64,000 nucleotides of DNA from Ectobius pallidus (GCA_964059195.1 CAXKWD010000005.1:141137686-141201685), one strand, 5' to 3'. Positions 10,330 through 22,850 are shown, counted from the first letter of the stretch. Translations and numbers: made by a program. The notes: a model not told the origin generated them from the sequence alone.

Positions 10330-11360
10330 CCTGCTATTAGAGCGCCAGAACTGTTTAAGGACAAGAAGTGTACTATTAAACCAAAATTGTTACACTCTGT
10401 AGTAACAGTATGGGCACGTTTTTAAGTCATCAGTAAATCCACCGGTGGAAAAGTGCGATGAAAGTCCAATGAATGTACAATGTGCGCCATCCGCCATTTT
10501 TTTCCCTCGCTGAGCCTGATGAGACGTTGACTTTACGAACATGTTGATGGATTTCAGCGGGAGTCTTCGAGTTGTATACTAATTATTAAATCATGGATTT
10601 TCAAGAATTGGAAATTATAATATATGATGGGCAAGTAACTAATGACTGAGTGCTACCATTCTCATAATTCATGTTTTGAACCTTTTAAAATCCTTTAAAC
10701 ATTTTGCATATTTAAATACGGTATCTAACCTCAACGGGAAATTATGGATAACCTTTGCTATCAGTTTCAAGACATTTGGAAAATGACATTAATTAATAGA
10801 TTTTTATATAGAGTATTTTTTTTTTCTTCTTTTCTCGCCTTGAAACCAAATCAACTCATCACATACATTTTCGGAGGACTCACACTCTGATAAAGAGCAG
10901 TTCATTAGCTTTCGCACGAAAATAAACTCAATTTATTTATGCTAGTGGCAACATTCGTCTGCTTCTCTGCTCCACCATGACTGTCACCTAAGAAGTATCA
11001 TACATAAAGTTCATTGAGTCTGATTGCAATCGATGACTTTCAGCGGATATACAGCGGTGAGTTTACAGACAGCCTGATGCTTTTCAGGTGGATTGTCCGC
11101 TTACTTTACGAACACCATGGTGGCATCGATGGAATTAATCAATGACTTTAAAAACGGGTCCTATCTCAGTGATATACGAGTATACATTCAATTTGTAGCC
11201 AATTTCATTACCTTCAAATCCAGATGAAAGGATATAATTTGAACTTCCAATTTGTTGAACGATATTATTCTAAATTAGCCTTCCTCTTTTAATTTCATTC
11301 AGACATTTAGAAAGCGCAGCAGTCATCGAGATCTGGAAAAATTCTGCTACTTTTAATTTG
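10330..11360 (+). repeat. segmental duplication, unit 2 (occupied by copy B)
   Basis: The left flank (ATTAGAGCGCCAGAACTGTT) and right flank (TATACATTCAATTTGTAGCC, TTCTAAATTAGCC) match unit 1 at 9480-9800. The material between (10409-11162) is the inserted element. The stretch 9810-10320 between the units has a 102-codon open frame but no recognisable protein. Confidence 0.7.
10409..11162 (-). mobile_element. PIF/Harbinger-like DNA element, copy B (intact layout)
   Basis: Inverted copy of the element at 2864-4411 without the LINE. The left end GGGCACGTTTTTAAGTCAT and right end ATGACTTTAAAAACGGGTCC are flanked by TAT on both sides. Subterminal CACCGGTGG and related motifs are present but decayed. 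The length of about 754 bp gives the pre-LINE size of copy A. The degraded frame corresponding to the 74-codon frame of copy A lies near its right end. No DDE domain. Confidence 0.7.
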
Positions 11361-11699
11361 GTGGGAACTCAGATATCTTATTTTGGTGCAATAAGGTAGT
11401 GACCAAGTTTAACATTTTTATGACGAGAATATTAAATAAGCCGAAGGGAGGGTGCTTTAGCAGGATAGGATTCATAGGTCACGCAGAATTTAAGCTTGAA
11501 AATGATTATCATTTCGTCATTTGTCTGACTCGTGGTGCAGTTGGCTGGATTTAGGAGAGGTAGTGATGTACAGCTTCTAAGGAGATCTAAGGGGTCACTA
11601 GTCTATATTATACCTGGATTCGATCCCAAATCTCTCCGCAGTGCGTAAGATGTGGAGGGACAGGCGGACAGAGATTTGGCAGTACCTCATGTAATCTTA

Positions 11700-12446
11700 A
11701 AAAGTATCATACTGGTACTTAATAAAACCAGGTAAACTGATGTAAAAAAGTTCCAGAATGCTTTTGTTTAATCAGTTATAATTGTAAATTTGATATGCAG
11801 AAAATAAGTTTTTTTTTTTTAAGATTTCCTAGTTAAGGTCCAGATTGATTCATTAAGCAGGACTTACGGAAGAACAAAGGTCTAGTTTTTTTCTTTAAAT
11901 CAGATTAACATCGTCCAGCCTCAACAGAACTATACAGATTTTTGATAACTTCACAATCGCTCAATCATATGAAAATACAAAAAAAATGTCAAATTGACCG
12001 GTTACGGGATTTGAACCAGAGACCTCCAAAATGCGAGTCCAAGACGTTACTATCTAGGGCCACCTCGCTCAGTGTAAGTGTCTATATTGATAAGCATGCG
12101 TGAAATAATAGTCTTATTTGTCATAGCTAACAGTATTACAACTTCCAAAGCCGTATATGAACACTAAAAACAATATGTTGTCATGATAAGGGATTTGCAT
12201 TTGATAAATTCTTTCTAATATATTACCATAAAAAGGCACTAAATTGGGCTTTACTCCGGTACCGATCAACCTATTTGGTCCAATATCAATAGGCTTCTTC
12301 CCATGCGTATACCAAGTTTCATGAAAATCCGATAAAGCGTATTTGACTTATCGCGCGTACAGACACACGGACGGACGAACAGACAGACAGTAATTTTCCT
12401 GTCCCCCACACAATCTTATAAAGTACCATTCTGGCACTTAATAAAG
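11700..12446 (-). mobile_element. GGAC-microsatellite repeat with tRNA-like segment, copy 3
   Basis: In reverse complement this follows the layout of the 39771-40823 copy: TGCCAGAATGGTACTTTATA, CTGTC/GTCC repeats, one shortened tandem unit, AGCTATGACAAATAAG, a tRNA-like stretch (box B GGTTCAAATCCCG, minus strand, about 12000-12060) and a tail with TTAAGCAGG...ACAAAGGTCTAG. A further terminal fragment (AGTATCATACTGGTACTT) abuts it at about 11703-11720. Confidence 0.7.
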
Positions 12447-13107
12447 CTGTCTCCACTCGGAAGAACAGTTTATGTCATGACTCAGAAGGGTGTGAACCGG
12501 TTTAATCTGCAGTGTGTAGCAGCCAGCATCGATCCCGGGACTTGATTATAAACACACCAACAGAGCGTAAAGCATTACACAGTCAACACAGCAAATTAGA
12601 ATGATTTGCAGTGTTTGTGTTGAGCGTGGTTACAATAAAACACAGCCTATCAATAACAAACCCCAGTTCGCACCACTTCAAACTCTTTCATACTATACAT
12701 GTTCCATTGTGATTCATTTAGTCTGATTAAGCAAACCAACACAAGTATTTAAAAATTAATGTGTAGTCGATTTAGGTTATTAGAAGTTTCTTTTTCAATT
12801 GGGTAGATTCAGCGATGCAGCCATTCAGCACTTCCGTAAATACGGCTTGTAAATTAATTACTGAGTCCATCAAAAACTACTCAGATTCCTGTTAAGAGTT
12901 CCCTAGATGTACAGAGTGATTCATGTAAAACCAGTAAATATACAGAGTGATTAGTTTTAAGTGTTACTTTCATCTATTTCAACAAGTTTGTTTCTATAAA
13001 AAGAAACTGTTTCCCCTTAGATGTAAAGTTTTTCTGGGTTATTATCAAGAATTACTGAAAATGCTGAAAATATACGTTCTCCAGCTGAAGGAACAACAGA
13101 ACGTGAG

Positions 13108-13310
13108 ATTTTTCAATTGGCCTAATCTTTCTGGTGGCACTATGGCCCTAGGGTCAACTCAGCCTCTAACAGGAATGAGTACCAGGAGTATTCCTGGAGG
13201 TAAAATAACGGCCGGTGCACAGAACTGACAACCTTGCCACCTTCATGTGCCGTTAGGCACAATCAGGGAGCCTTAACCTCCATAGGTCTCCATGGCCCAT
13301 GGCCCATACA
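13108..13310 (+). mobile_element. SINE family B (copy 2, headless)
   Basis: From TTGGCCTAATCTTTCTGGTG through CAGCCTCTAACAGGAATGAG to TCTCCATGGCCCAT this matches the body of the SINE at 6285-6590. The tRNA-like head is absent, so it is 5'-truncated. The open frame at 12947-13228 that crosses into it is not a gene. The stretch 12450-13100 before it shows only isolated ACAGAGTGATTCATGT-like motifs. Confidence 0.8.
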
Positions 13311-13319
13311 GAATATACA

Positions 13320-14210
13320 ATATTAGTTTTTCAGTAAACGTAGTTTCAGCACCCTTCAGCATCAACAAATACATTTCATTTTTATATATAAAAATAATAG
13401 CAATTAACATTTTGGAAATGTTTTTGTGTACTTCTTGATCTGTAAATTCTAATTACCTCTCATCAGGGTCAGAATATCTACTCAAAGAGTAGATAAGGTC
13501 CTATGATAAAATAGAGGGGAAAAGCCCATAACTTTCAATTTGTGGAAAAAACTTAAAACTTTGCTATCTACACATGAATTATTAACTGTATGGTCATTTT
13601 TAACAGAATTTTATTTCGTTTGTCATTGTGATTGAATGGATGTTTTGAAATAATGACATTTTTATAGCTAGAGTTTTGCAGATATCATTTTAAACTCGAT
13701 TTCTAATGTAGGTTATATATTAATTATGGTGTCAATAAATCCGTGTTATGATCGCGACAAATAAGAAATAAGGGAAGTTTATTCAGCAGACTGACCCAGT
13801 TTTATTAGATAGCAATTACGGAAATAACCCTAGTCAGAAAAGACCATTAAAACCATCTGAAACCAAAATACATACATCCTCATGACGGTGTCTATTAAAG
13901 CTACCAATATCTCCATGAATAATAATAATTGGACATGTACATTGCTTCTGTCTAAAGAGGAATTGCTACCGTACTTTTTTCGATAATGAAGTTCCGATAG
14001 AGAATATATCGTCATTTCCAGTCGACTCTCCATTAACCTCCAAATTCCATTACTGTAATAGCCGTCGTTAAAAGTAATAAAATAACAAACAATATTAGTT
14101 AGCTGGAGTTTCTACAGAGGTCACCACTTGTCAGATCTGTGGGTTGGGAATATAATCAACGCAATTTGACTCGTAACTGTTTTAGATTCACCTATAATCC
14201 CTTTTAGACG
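13320..14210. other. AT-rich stretch, nothing recognised
   Basis: No recognisable coding, RNA or terminal-repeat structure. A 67-codon minus-strand frame near 13830-14033 has no family resemblance. Confidence 0.5.
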
Positions 14211-14220
14211 ACTAGCTTAA

Positions 14221-14720
14221 AAGACCCGGCGTCGCCCGGGTTTTGTATTTTGTAATTCGTAATTAACTTATGAAGGACTTTCCATTTTAAAATTCTAGGT
14301 CCTTTTATAGGTATTTAGAATTTGAAATGAGGAAGAATGACTTATCACACTCAAACTATTCGCTCAGAAAACGCTTGAGACAGCATTTTACGGCTAATAG
14401 AGGATGTAGAATTTTGAATCCCATCGCTTGTACACAGCAAGCCTGGTAGGGGTTCAAATAAGAAGAAACAGTAATTCCGGTAACATCAAATTGTATTGTT
14501 TTTGCGGAATATTTTATTTCTCACTCTAATGTTACCATAAAACCGTTTTGGGGATGAAATTAAACAGACATGCGATATTACTTTCATGCATCCCTCCCCA
14601 AAAACATGCGATAAAATAATATACATATAACCATACCTCGTACTGTTTTCTCTATGTCCAGGGTAGAGAAAGTTATATGACTGCATTATTTTCGTGGATT
14701 TCATAATTTAATATTTATTT
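14221..14720. other. possible degraded repeat starting with CCCGGCGTCGCCCGGG
   Basis: It opens with GACCCGGCGTCGCCCGGG, a type of GC-rich head often seen at the ends of old insect repeats; a similar phrase (GTGCCCGTGGCTTCGCC) occurs near 21491. No coding remains were recognised. The classification is a guess. Confidence 0.25.
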
Positions 14721-15035
14721 ATAACATTAATTATATTGGTAGCTTTTCTAAAAGTCCCACTTCAATTATTTCCAAACCCATCTGAGAAACAACTGGAAAC
14801 AATATGTTGCCATGCCAACTGTGATTTGGATTTCATAATTCTGTGTAAAAAAGGGATTAAGTATACTCAAAAACATTTGATTTTTGGCATTTAAAATAAC
14901 AATTTTGCAAACTCCTTTCTTAGTAAGCACCTACATTATGAAACGAAGGTACTATCAAAATTCCAAGTCTCTACCTGTTATAGTTTAGGCTCTACGTTGA
15001 TTCTCTGTCAGTCATTCAGTCAGGACAAAGCCTCT

Positions 15036-15127
<92 letters not shown>
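15036..15127. repeat. compound (TA)n(GA)n microsatellite
   Basis: About 25 bases of pure TA followed by over 60 bases of pure GA. The purity suggests an actively length-variable locus. Confidence 0.97.
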
Positions 15128-15131
<4 letters not shown>

Positions 15132-15294
15132 TTCGTAGTTTGGAAATGACAATACACAGATATTATAATGTCGTAACTTAAGAGGAATTTGTTATTGACT
15201 TATTGATTGCAACCATACTGTACAGGCCTATTCGATTCTGGAGTAGAATTGTACCCTCATATAACAGGATCTATTTGATCAGTCACACACTAAG

Positions 15295-15420
15295 GTGTAA
15301 GGTAATTCTCCTTTGAAAGTGAGGAAAACCCTCGAAAAGCCACACTGACCGTTAACGAGATTTTAACCTCGCTGGTGTTACCGCCTTCGCACCACTTGGT
15401 CCCATAAGTTGGTTATCAAA
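15295..15420 (-). mobile_element. SINE-like fragment, family E
   Basis: On the minus strand it reads GGACCAAGTGGTGCGAAGGC, then GAGGTTAAAATCTCG (box B-like), then GGGTTTTCCTCACTTTCAAA. The last phrase resembles GGGTTTTTCCTCACTCATAA at 37447-37480, suggesting a shared family. Degraded. Confidence 0.5.
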
Positions 15421-16129
15421 TTCTTGAACAGCTCAACAAATGTTGGAATAGCCTAAGTATTTAAAGTGTTTTCATTAATAAATAGGTGTGATATGAATGT
15501 TTTACTTGTCTGCTGCTTCAACTGAGTCTTGTATGAGTTAAATTTCAAATCAATCTTCATATTATTGCATCAAATAACAAAGAGAGATGTTCTTTTATTG
15601 GATGTTTTTAGTGTTAAATTGCACTTTTATTTAACTTTTGAAGATTATAAGTGAAATAGTAAAGCGTGCTAGAAAGTTACTTGGATTCGTTATAACGAAT
15701 TCAAAACTATTTATAAAATGGATATAACTCTGAAAAAAAATACTGTATATGAATTTTGAAATGCAAAGGGGATTTGAAATCATAGTAAAAAATTAATTAA
15801 CTACATAATATTTAAATAATTTATAAAAAATATTTTATTAAAATTAAGTTAAAGATTTTTCCCGATAGATCTCTTTACAAAATGGATTTATTCTTGAGAT
15901 CAGAGATTACTGTTTATGTAGATAATGTTTAATAACCTAAAATACCAAATAAACTGATTCTAGTACATTGTTATGCTAATCCAGGGAAGCCCAAACAAGG
16001 TATGCTATAATTCATGCAATAAAAAATTCCTAGTTGTTACAGTACGGTAATTCGTTAATTCTTTATGAAGTCCCCAAAACTTCTGAATGAAGGGGTTCTT
16101 TTATTTTTATTACAATAAATTGTAATAAG

Positions 16130-16370
16130 ACATAGTTTTCAATGATCATCAAGGTGTTTATTCCTGTAAGTAACTGTTATTCTATTTTAACCCTTTTTTG
16201 TTTTGTGTAATAATAACTAAAAAGATTAGTTAATAATCAATTTATAAGTTATATGTAGGCTATTTCATTTCTTGTCCCGGTTGAGTGCAAGAGACCTCTG
16301 TCAGGTAAAATAAAAAATTATTATTATTATTATTATTATTATTACTTATATTATTAGTATTATTATTAAA
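16130..16370 (+). mobile_element. LINE 3' tail ending in (TTA)n
   Basis: The phrase CCCGGTTGAGTGCAAGAGAC followed by CAGGTAAAATAAAAAATTAT and a TTA microsatellite (16318-16369) resembles the 3' end of the LINE family seen at 3950-4060 and, inverted, 33885-33960 (CTTATCCTCCACTCAACCAGG). No coding remains are attached. Confidence 0.45.
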
Positions 16371-16596
16371 ACTTCTGAATGAAGGTACGTCATGCAATAA
16401 ACTCTTTTTAATATCATATATTACTTTATATTCAAATTCTATCAGGCACTCAATTTATATTTAGTTTATTATGCAAACATCTACAGTATTTTCTTTTGTT
16501 TTCTTTTCTTATTTTCCTCTACTTTCCTTCATCATTTATCTTTTGCTATTTTAATAATCTCTATTATGGTATTTTTCACAATTCTATTTATAGGTA

Positions 16597-17141
16597 CGAG
16601 GGTCATTTCAAAAGTTCTGCACACTGTAAGATAGAAAGAAAGAAAATAATTTATTTTGCAAAATACCTTTACAGGCCTTCAATATAATCTTCATTCTTGC
16701 TTATGACAGCTTTCCAACGTTTTGGCAATTTTTTAATTCTGGTTAGGGCACCTTCATTGTTGAGCTGTCTGATTACTCAGGTCATCTCACTGGAAGCTTC
16801 ATCAATTGTAACAAAACGTTTTTCCAAGTCTATGGATGGGAAAGACTTCCCCCACCCATCATACACTCCTGATTTGAGCCCACCAGACTTGATTTGTTTC
16901 CCAAATTGAAGGAACCACTCCGTGGAAAACGTTTTGTTACAATTGATGAAGCTTCCAGTAAGGTGACCTGAGTAATCAGACAGTTCAACAATGAAGGTGC
17001 CCTATCCAGAATAAAAAAATTGCCAAAACGTTGGAAAGCAAGAATGAAGATTATATTGAAGGCCTGTAAAGGTATTTTGTAAAATAAATTATTTTCTTTA
17101 ATTTTATCTTATAGTGTGCAGAACTTTTGAAATGACCCTCG
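16597..17141 (+). mobile_element. mariner-derived hairpin element
   Basis: The TIR reads CGAGGGTCATTTCAAAAGTT, flanked by TA on both sides (16595-16596, 17142-17143). The right half, read on the + strand, encodes remnants of a mariner transposase C-terminus: HPSYTPDLSPPDLICF (the catalytic third-Asp region), a frameshift, then LKEPLRGKRFVTIDEA, an in-frame stop, and LPKRWKARMKIILKACKG. The left half (16597-16830) is the reverse complement of the last ~215 bp of the right half. The element is thus one transposase 3' end duplicated head-to-head around a short spacer. Non-autonomous. Confidence 0.88.
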
Positions 17142-17164
17142 TATGTAGACAACATTGGCTAGGA

Positions 17165-17815
17165 CGCTAGGTAAACGAGATTCGTTTTCATACCAATCTT
17201 TAAACTCTGCAGCTTTTATTATTTATTTATCTTTATTTAATCAAGAATGAACATTACAGGTATACACCCAATTACAATGTTCATGACTATACTAACAATA
17301 CATCATGTACTTACAATAACACAAATATGAAGTAGATATAATAAAAAGTAGAAAAGTTAGGATAATGACCAATGTAAGGTAAGAAGTAGGAGAGAGTAAA
17401 GAGAATAAGAGAGATAAGGAGAAAGCAAGCATGAAGGATGTAGAGAAAAAATAGAAATGAAATAAGAGTAAAACTAGTATAATAAAACAGTGAAAAATAT
17501 GTTAGTTGACAACGGTGTTACTATTCACACACACAGATTCCTACGAATTACCATTTTGGACAAGTTTTAACAGTTGGCTTGCAGCAGAGTTAAATTGTTT
17601 AAGATTCATTCCAAATATATCTATATTAAGTGGGTGGATTTGATTGTACCTATTCAAAGTTCTGTTTATTGGTGAATTTTTGTGTAAGTCTGTGTTTACT
17701 CTAGGAGTAAAAAATAGTTTTCTTAATCTACTATTTTTACTGGGTACATATATATAAATTTTTTCTATAAGGTTTGTATCGTCAATATGGGAATTAATTA
17801 TTTCTTTTATTTATT
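17165..17815 (-). pseudogene. 5'-truncated non-LTR retrotransposon, RT C-terminus
   Basis: Minus strand from about 17805: NSHIDDTNLIEKIYIYVPSK, then RLRKLFFTPRVNTDLHKNSP, INRTLNRYN, and NIDIFGMNLKQF, ending at TAG near 17550. The N-(x)-KNSPINR...YN pattern is typical of the end of CR1/Jockey-type polyproteins. The remaining ~380 bp would be 3' UTR, ending in an A-rich tail near 17215 (AATAAATAATAAAAG on the minus strand). Truncated and non-functional. Confidence 0.72.
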
Positions 17816-17919
17816 TCTTTTAAATAACCATGTTCAGATCTATTAGAAAATAATGTTTATTTCCGAATATTTCTTGTTAAATTTATTCACACTAGGCTTT
17901 TATACATCAACAAATAAAA

Positions 17920-18300
17920 CGAAAGCAATCGCGAGCGAGATTATGTCGTTGCAGCTTCTGCTCTCGTGGGAAGCTCTCCATATCTGTGGAAGCTGAATGT
18001 AAGGAGGAGGTCAGGAGAGGTTCTGTTCTACATTAATTCTGCACACAAACGCTTGATAACACTGCTACGAAAGCATGAATGTTTCCGTTTGCATAAAAGC
18101 AATTAGAAAAGGCGAAGCTGTGAATTTTCTCTTCTGAGAGGCTTATCTCCACGCCAGGAGGCCGTGGCAAGCTCTTCCGTTCGCGCAATTATCACGGCCT
18201 CGGTTTTATTCGCAACAAAGAGACCCATTTCGTTGTGCTTCTTTTCTCACGGTGCTTTCATCAGATGCAGGTGAAATAGTACTCTATTAGCAGTATGAAG
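17920..18300. other. GC-richer non-repeat island, no gene recognised
   Basis: Noticeably richer in GC and CpG (GCAATCGCGAGCGAGATT, CGTTCGCGCAATTATCACGG) than neighbouring DNA, with no repeat partner noticed in the window. It could be a conserved non-coding element or unrecognised exon; there is no supporting open frame. Confidence 0.25.
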
Positions 18301-19361
18301 GAATTAAATGAAACAAATCCTAGCTATATGTCGCCATGTACTTTTTTTCCTTTTTGGAAGTTGTTTTCTTGTAACTTCCTATTATTGTTGTCATGCCATG
18401 TAAGTTGAATTTAACACACGATTTTTGGTTGGTATCTTTGATGCAGAATGTTGTAAAGCAGAAAGAACTCTTGGAACTGCAGTTTGCCAGGCTTTATGTC
18501 ACCTTTGTACTTGTCATTTGTATATTTTAACGCTAGAAATACGAAGGAAAAAGGGACTCAGCGGATTTATTTCTTATATTTATCCACAAATATTTGTAAT
18601 AAGATCTGAAGTAAATAATTATTGTCAATAAGGTTTCCTGTTTATGAAATATGGAGGTAGATTTGCAATATTTTGCATAATTAATTTTAAAATAAATACT
18701 ATATTTATTACAAGCCTGAGAAATCCTGGTATTTTAGAAGTAAAAAAATTGTCGATTTCATATGTTAATTCTGTTTTTGATTGTTTTGAAAAAAAAGTTT
18801 TTTATCATCAGTGGTAATCCAAAGCATCATGTGATTTTTCACAAGAAAACGGATCGCTATACTGTCGTATTTCTTGGCTTTTAACAAAATGGTTTCTTCT
18901 TATAATTGTTTGACTTGAATATATAGTCAATGCCTTTTTTTAAATACACTTCATAAGTTTCTAGCTTTCCAACACGTGATGTGGATATTTATTTATTCCT
19001 TTCGGGAAGGTCACATAGGCCTATCCACAGCATGTCCTTTCCCTTGACTACAATGATCCATTTAATATTACAATCGATGTGATATTACGTTACATTAAAA
19101 TATATTAAACTTATTAATAAGATACATTAATGTTATTAAGGAATATTATGCGTGTGTTTTATTATTTTATTATCTTATGAAGAAGACGAAGGCTCCACGC
19201 AAGATTAAGTAACCTTTGACAACGGCTTCACAAAAGGATGAATAAACAGTGGTGAGTGCTGCCCAATAATCTATTTATATTAAATCACATTCCTCGCCAT
19301 AAGAAGAATGTCATTCAGTAATAAAATTAATATTTTTCTTATCAAGTCAAAAATTACGTGC

Positions 19362-19592
19362 AATGTTTTAGACCTAGACCTAGACGGACGTGGGAGGACA
19401 ATATTAGGATAGATTTAAGGGAAGTAGGATTTGCGAGGTTGATGGTTGGATGGAGTTAGCGCAGAATAGGGTTGAATGGCGGGCTCAGGTAAGCGCGGCA
19501 ATGAACTGGGTTCCATAAAATAGATAATATTCCTTTAGCTTGCTGAGGAATTGTCTATTGTCATTGAGTAAGTAAGTAAGTAAGTAACGGCT
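19362..19592 (+). pseudogene. RTE-type retrotransposon 3' end
   Basis: The + strand reads RPRPRRTWEDNIRIDLREVG, a small indel, then WMELAQNRVEWRAQVSAAMN, W-V-P and TAA. This is the conserved C-terminus of RTE-like insect retrotransposons (normally RPRRRWEDNIR...). The short 3' end finishes in (AAGT)n at 19568-19586. The RT and endonuclease domains are absent. A homologous tail interrupted by a SINE lies at 54896-55610. Confidence 0.85.
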
Positions 19593-20570
19593 GTCTAAAA
19601 TTAGCCTTTATAGGCTCCTTTAGTATATTTATATAACTTACTCGCAAAATAAAATATCTTTTTTTACCTCTTGTATCATAAATATTCATCTATTTATCTT
19701 CAGAACGTAATATGCATATTACCAAATTTCATTGTTCTGTCATATTACAATGTATAGGAATGTTAATTAAATTAATTCTGTTGCCTTAGCCTATAGAGGG
19801 TTTCCGAACACTTTGTTCTTTAACTGATTCATAACCAGACTTGGCTGACAGATACCCTAAAACTCCTAAAATGCTAAAATACAGAAGCCTTTACGTGCTT
19901 AATTGCGACAAGAATAAGCTATCTTCCGTTTCCACAAGTACCAGTGAGACTAAAGTTTCTATGAACAACAGAAACAGTTATTAGTTACGTAATGTAATTT
20001 AGACTCTATATTTTGTTATATGAATCAACTAATGTAGCAACTTCACATTACATATTCACTAAAGCTGCATTTCAAGGGACGCAAACTCAGATTTAATTAA
20101 CAGAACCCATAGCGGAAAATTAAAATGAAATGTATTCACAATCCTGCATTTCTATATACCACATTTAGCTATGAGCAATTTCAAACATTTACTTCATGTG
20201 ATTTCAACAACGTTGTGTATTTACTTTTATGTGACATGTCTGTGTAACATTTACATAATTTAGACTAGGTAATAATAATATAATGGTAATAGTATAATAA
20301 TACATTTAAAATATTAGTAATAAATACATTTTTTAATAAATATAAATCGGCAATATTTGTAATACGTAGTTACAAAAACTTTTTTAAATACACCTGACTA
20401 CACACAAATAATTACAATCTAATTTGGATAACAATACGAAGCTGGAGAGACCAGCAAAAAAATTCAAGATTTCGAATTTTAAAACTTCCAAATAATTAAG
20501 TTCCAGTGTATTAAATTTATTTATATATCTGATCCACATGAGGCCTCTAGCCAGAATAACATAGGAACCG

Positions 20571-20785
20571 GTGAGAATATTATAGGAGAAAAATTCCTCT
20601 AGCACTCGGATTTGAACCCAGAACTTTTGGCTATCCGTCCTAATGCTCTACCATTGAGCTAAGCCAGAGTTCACTTCACAACGGCAGATGAAACCACAAT
20701 CCCATGACTGCTTGCTCTTAACAGTCTACCTCACTGACAGACAAGTTATGTCATATGCAGTACTGTGAGGCACACCATAGGTACC
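20571..20785 (-). mobile_element. tRNA-derived SINE, family D (single copy)
   Basis: The minus strand from about 20675 reads TGGCTTAGCTCAATGGTAGA, with a box B-like GGTTCAAATCC, and a tail GAATTTTTCTCCTATAATAT. It matches one arm of the dimer at 49385-49851, including the AGACAAGTTATGTCA segment. Spacing and an altered anticodon region make a working tRNA unlikely. Confidence 0.8.
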
Positions 20786-22379
20786 GGTGTCTGAATCTAT
20801 TTAAATTGTTCGATAAATCTACCCAAACAAAATAGAAAAGTATGAAATTGATATTAAAACAATCAAAAAATAATTACTTACAGACCATAAAAAATAACTT
20901 ATGAAGCTGTAGGCTTTTACAAACCGTTTCACTAGATTGACACTGGACATCTTTTAATCGAATTTACCACCTCATCCTATACTGACTTAAGTTTAAATTG
21001 TTACTCCATCCAACAAAGAGCTTCAGGAAATGCCCCTCTTGAACTGTCACAGAAATCTTTTCAAGATAATAAAAATTCAAAAAAACAAAGAACTAGTCGT
21101 AAAACTTACGACTAATTCGAAACTTTTCATAATGACAATAAATTAATGAAATAAATTTTTCTTTAAGTTTGTTGATAATGACGGAATTTTGTAGTATTGA
21201 CGAAGTTAGAACTTCATGTTAAATTGTCTTCATTTTTAAATGCAATATTTTCACGAAGCTTATTTCAAAATTATGCATTGACCAATGAATGATTTAAACT
21301 CTAAACTTTATTTTCTTATTCTTAAAAGAAAGAAAGAAAAAAGATGTTGTTCCTGAAAGCAAATATGCATAATTATCTGGGGATATGTGGTCTTTCACTC
21401 TTTTTCTTTATTTTACTCTTGAATAATTGCCAATACGTGACAAAGAAAAATAAAATGTTCATATACATTTTAGAATATCTCCTACTAGCAAGTGCCCGTG
21501 GCTTCGCCTGCGATTATTAACTCGATCGCTAGGTGTTTTTTAAATAATTTATTTAACAGAAATCCAATTAAAACATTGTATTTAATAACACTTACAACTA
21601 ACAAACATTAGGCCTAATTAAAATGTTAATAATCCGACCTCGATATACAATTCATAAATAGAACGCGAAGCCTTAGAAAAAGACCTCAGAACCGAATTCT
21701 CTGGCCCAAAAACCCGCACAGTGAGTTCTGTCCAAATCGATACATGTTTTCCCATTTAGGCCTACATTCAAGATCCTTCCTCCATCCACCTATGTAAAAA
21801 ATTTCAAATGACTATTTCTACTGATCAAACAATACGCCAGGGAAATATTTATAACAAAACGTATTATTTTATGCTAGCAATCAGGTAGAGTACACAGTTG
21901 TTTGCAGTAGTAATGCTAATGATTCTCGCAAATTGCAAGCTACAGGAATTTAACGGAACTACACAAACATTTCAAGAAAGTCATGTCACTGTCGCCATGA
22001 CAATGAATTGAGCAATTTGTTGGAAACAAAGGCGCATCGCTGTGCTGTGTAATGGTACAACGAGCGCAATAACTCTCACGGACGTTCCCAGTCTGACGCC
22101 TGTTGGCATTAACAATGTAAGTCATGAATTTGATGCCAATCGCAACCACGATTAATTTCTGCGTTGATCGAGCATGTTATACCCTCAGTTTCAGCTTGTA
22201 ATTAATATTACTTTTAATTTCTAAACATGTCCATTTGCAATATTACCAACCATCCTGATCTAAATAGCTTAAACAACAAACAATTTAGGTCTAAAATTAG
22301 AAAATTTACATAATTATTACTTCTGTTATCTACTAATACTGTTATAACATTTTTCATATTAAACTTTAAAATTTGAATA

Positions 22380-22688
22380 GAACTTAATTTCTTTGTTTTT
22401 TACTAAAATTGAACAAATAAATTGTTATGCATTATTATTGTATTACCTCGTACCTTTGTATTGTAAATAGAACATGTTCTAACCTATTATACATCATTTT
22501 TGTCATACTTCTCCAAATTATGTATTGCTTAAGTAATTGTTTAGTATAAGTTTTTTTTTTCTATATATTGAACTGAACCACCCCCGAACACAAGCTCTGC
22601 TTCTTCGGGTGGTGTATCAACTTTTGTATTTTTCGTGTAATTTGGAAAAATAAATTGTAATTGTAATTGTAATTGTAATTGTAATATG
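22380..22688 (+). mobile_element. LINE 3' UTR with stem-loop and (AATTGT)n tail
   Basis: An AT-rich 3' UTR containing ACCACCCCCGAACACAAGCT...CTTCGGGTGGT (about 22576-22615), which can pair as a GC-rich hairpin, then GGAAAAATAAATTG and a short (TAATTG)n terminal repeat. Short tandem tails after a hairpin are typical of CR1/L2-type or related LINEs. No protein remnant was recognised upstream. Confidence 0.55.
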
Positions 22689-22850
22689 ACATAGGTTTCT
22701 CATGCATAGACAGCCATTTTCATTATAGTCACATTAATGCTGACTGGCTATTATTATTCTACTAACCTTCCAAAAAATCTAATAATTTCTTTATTAGTAA
22801 AAAATATCATCAAATATTACTTATTATTAATATTATTATTATTATTATTA

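Noticed and set aside
2220..11162. One large inverted duplication joining the 2.2-4.4 kb and 8.7-11.2 kb repeat pairs
   Set aside because: Both pairs are inverted, but their order is the same on both sides, whereas a single inverted duplication would reverse it. They are better explained as independent repeats.
20620..20680. Possible tRNA gene on the minus strand
   Set aside because: The D and T arms look tRNA-like, but the anticodon region is altered and it sits inside a repeated SINE body with the family tail.
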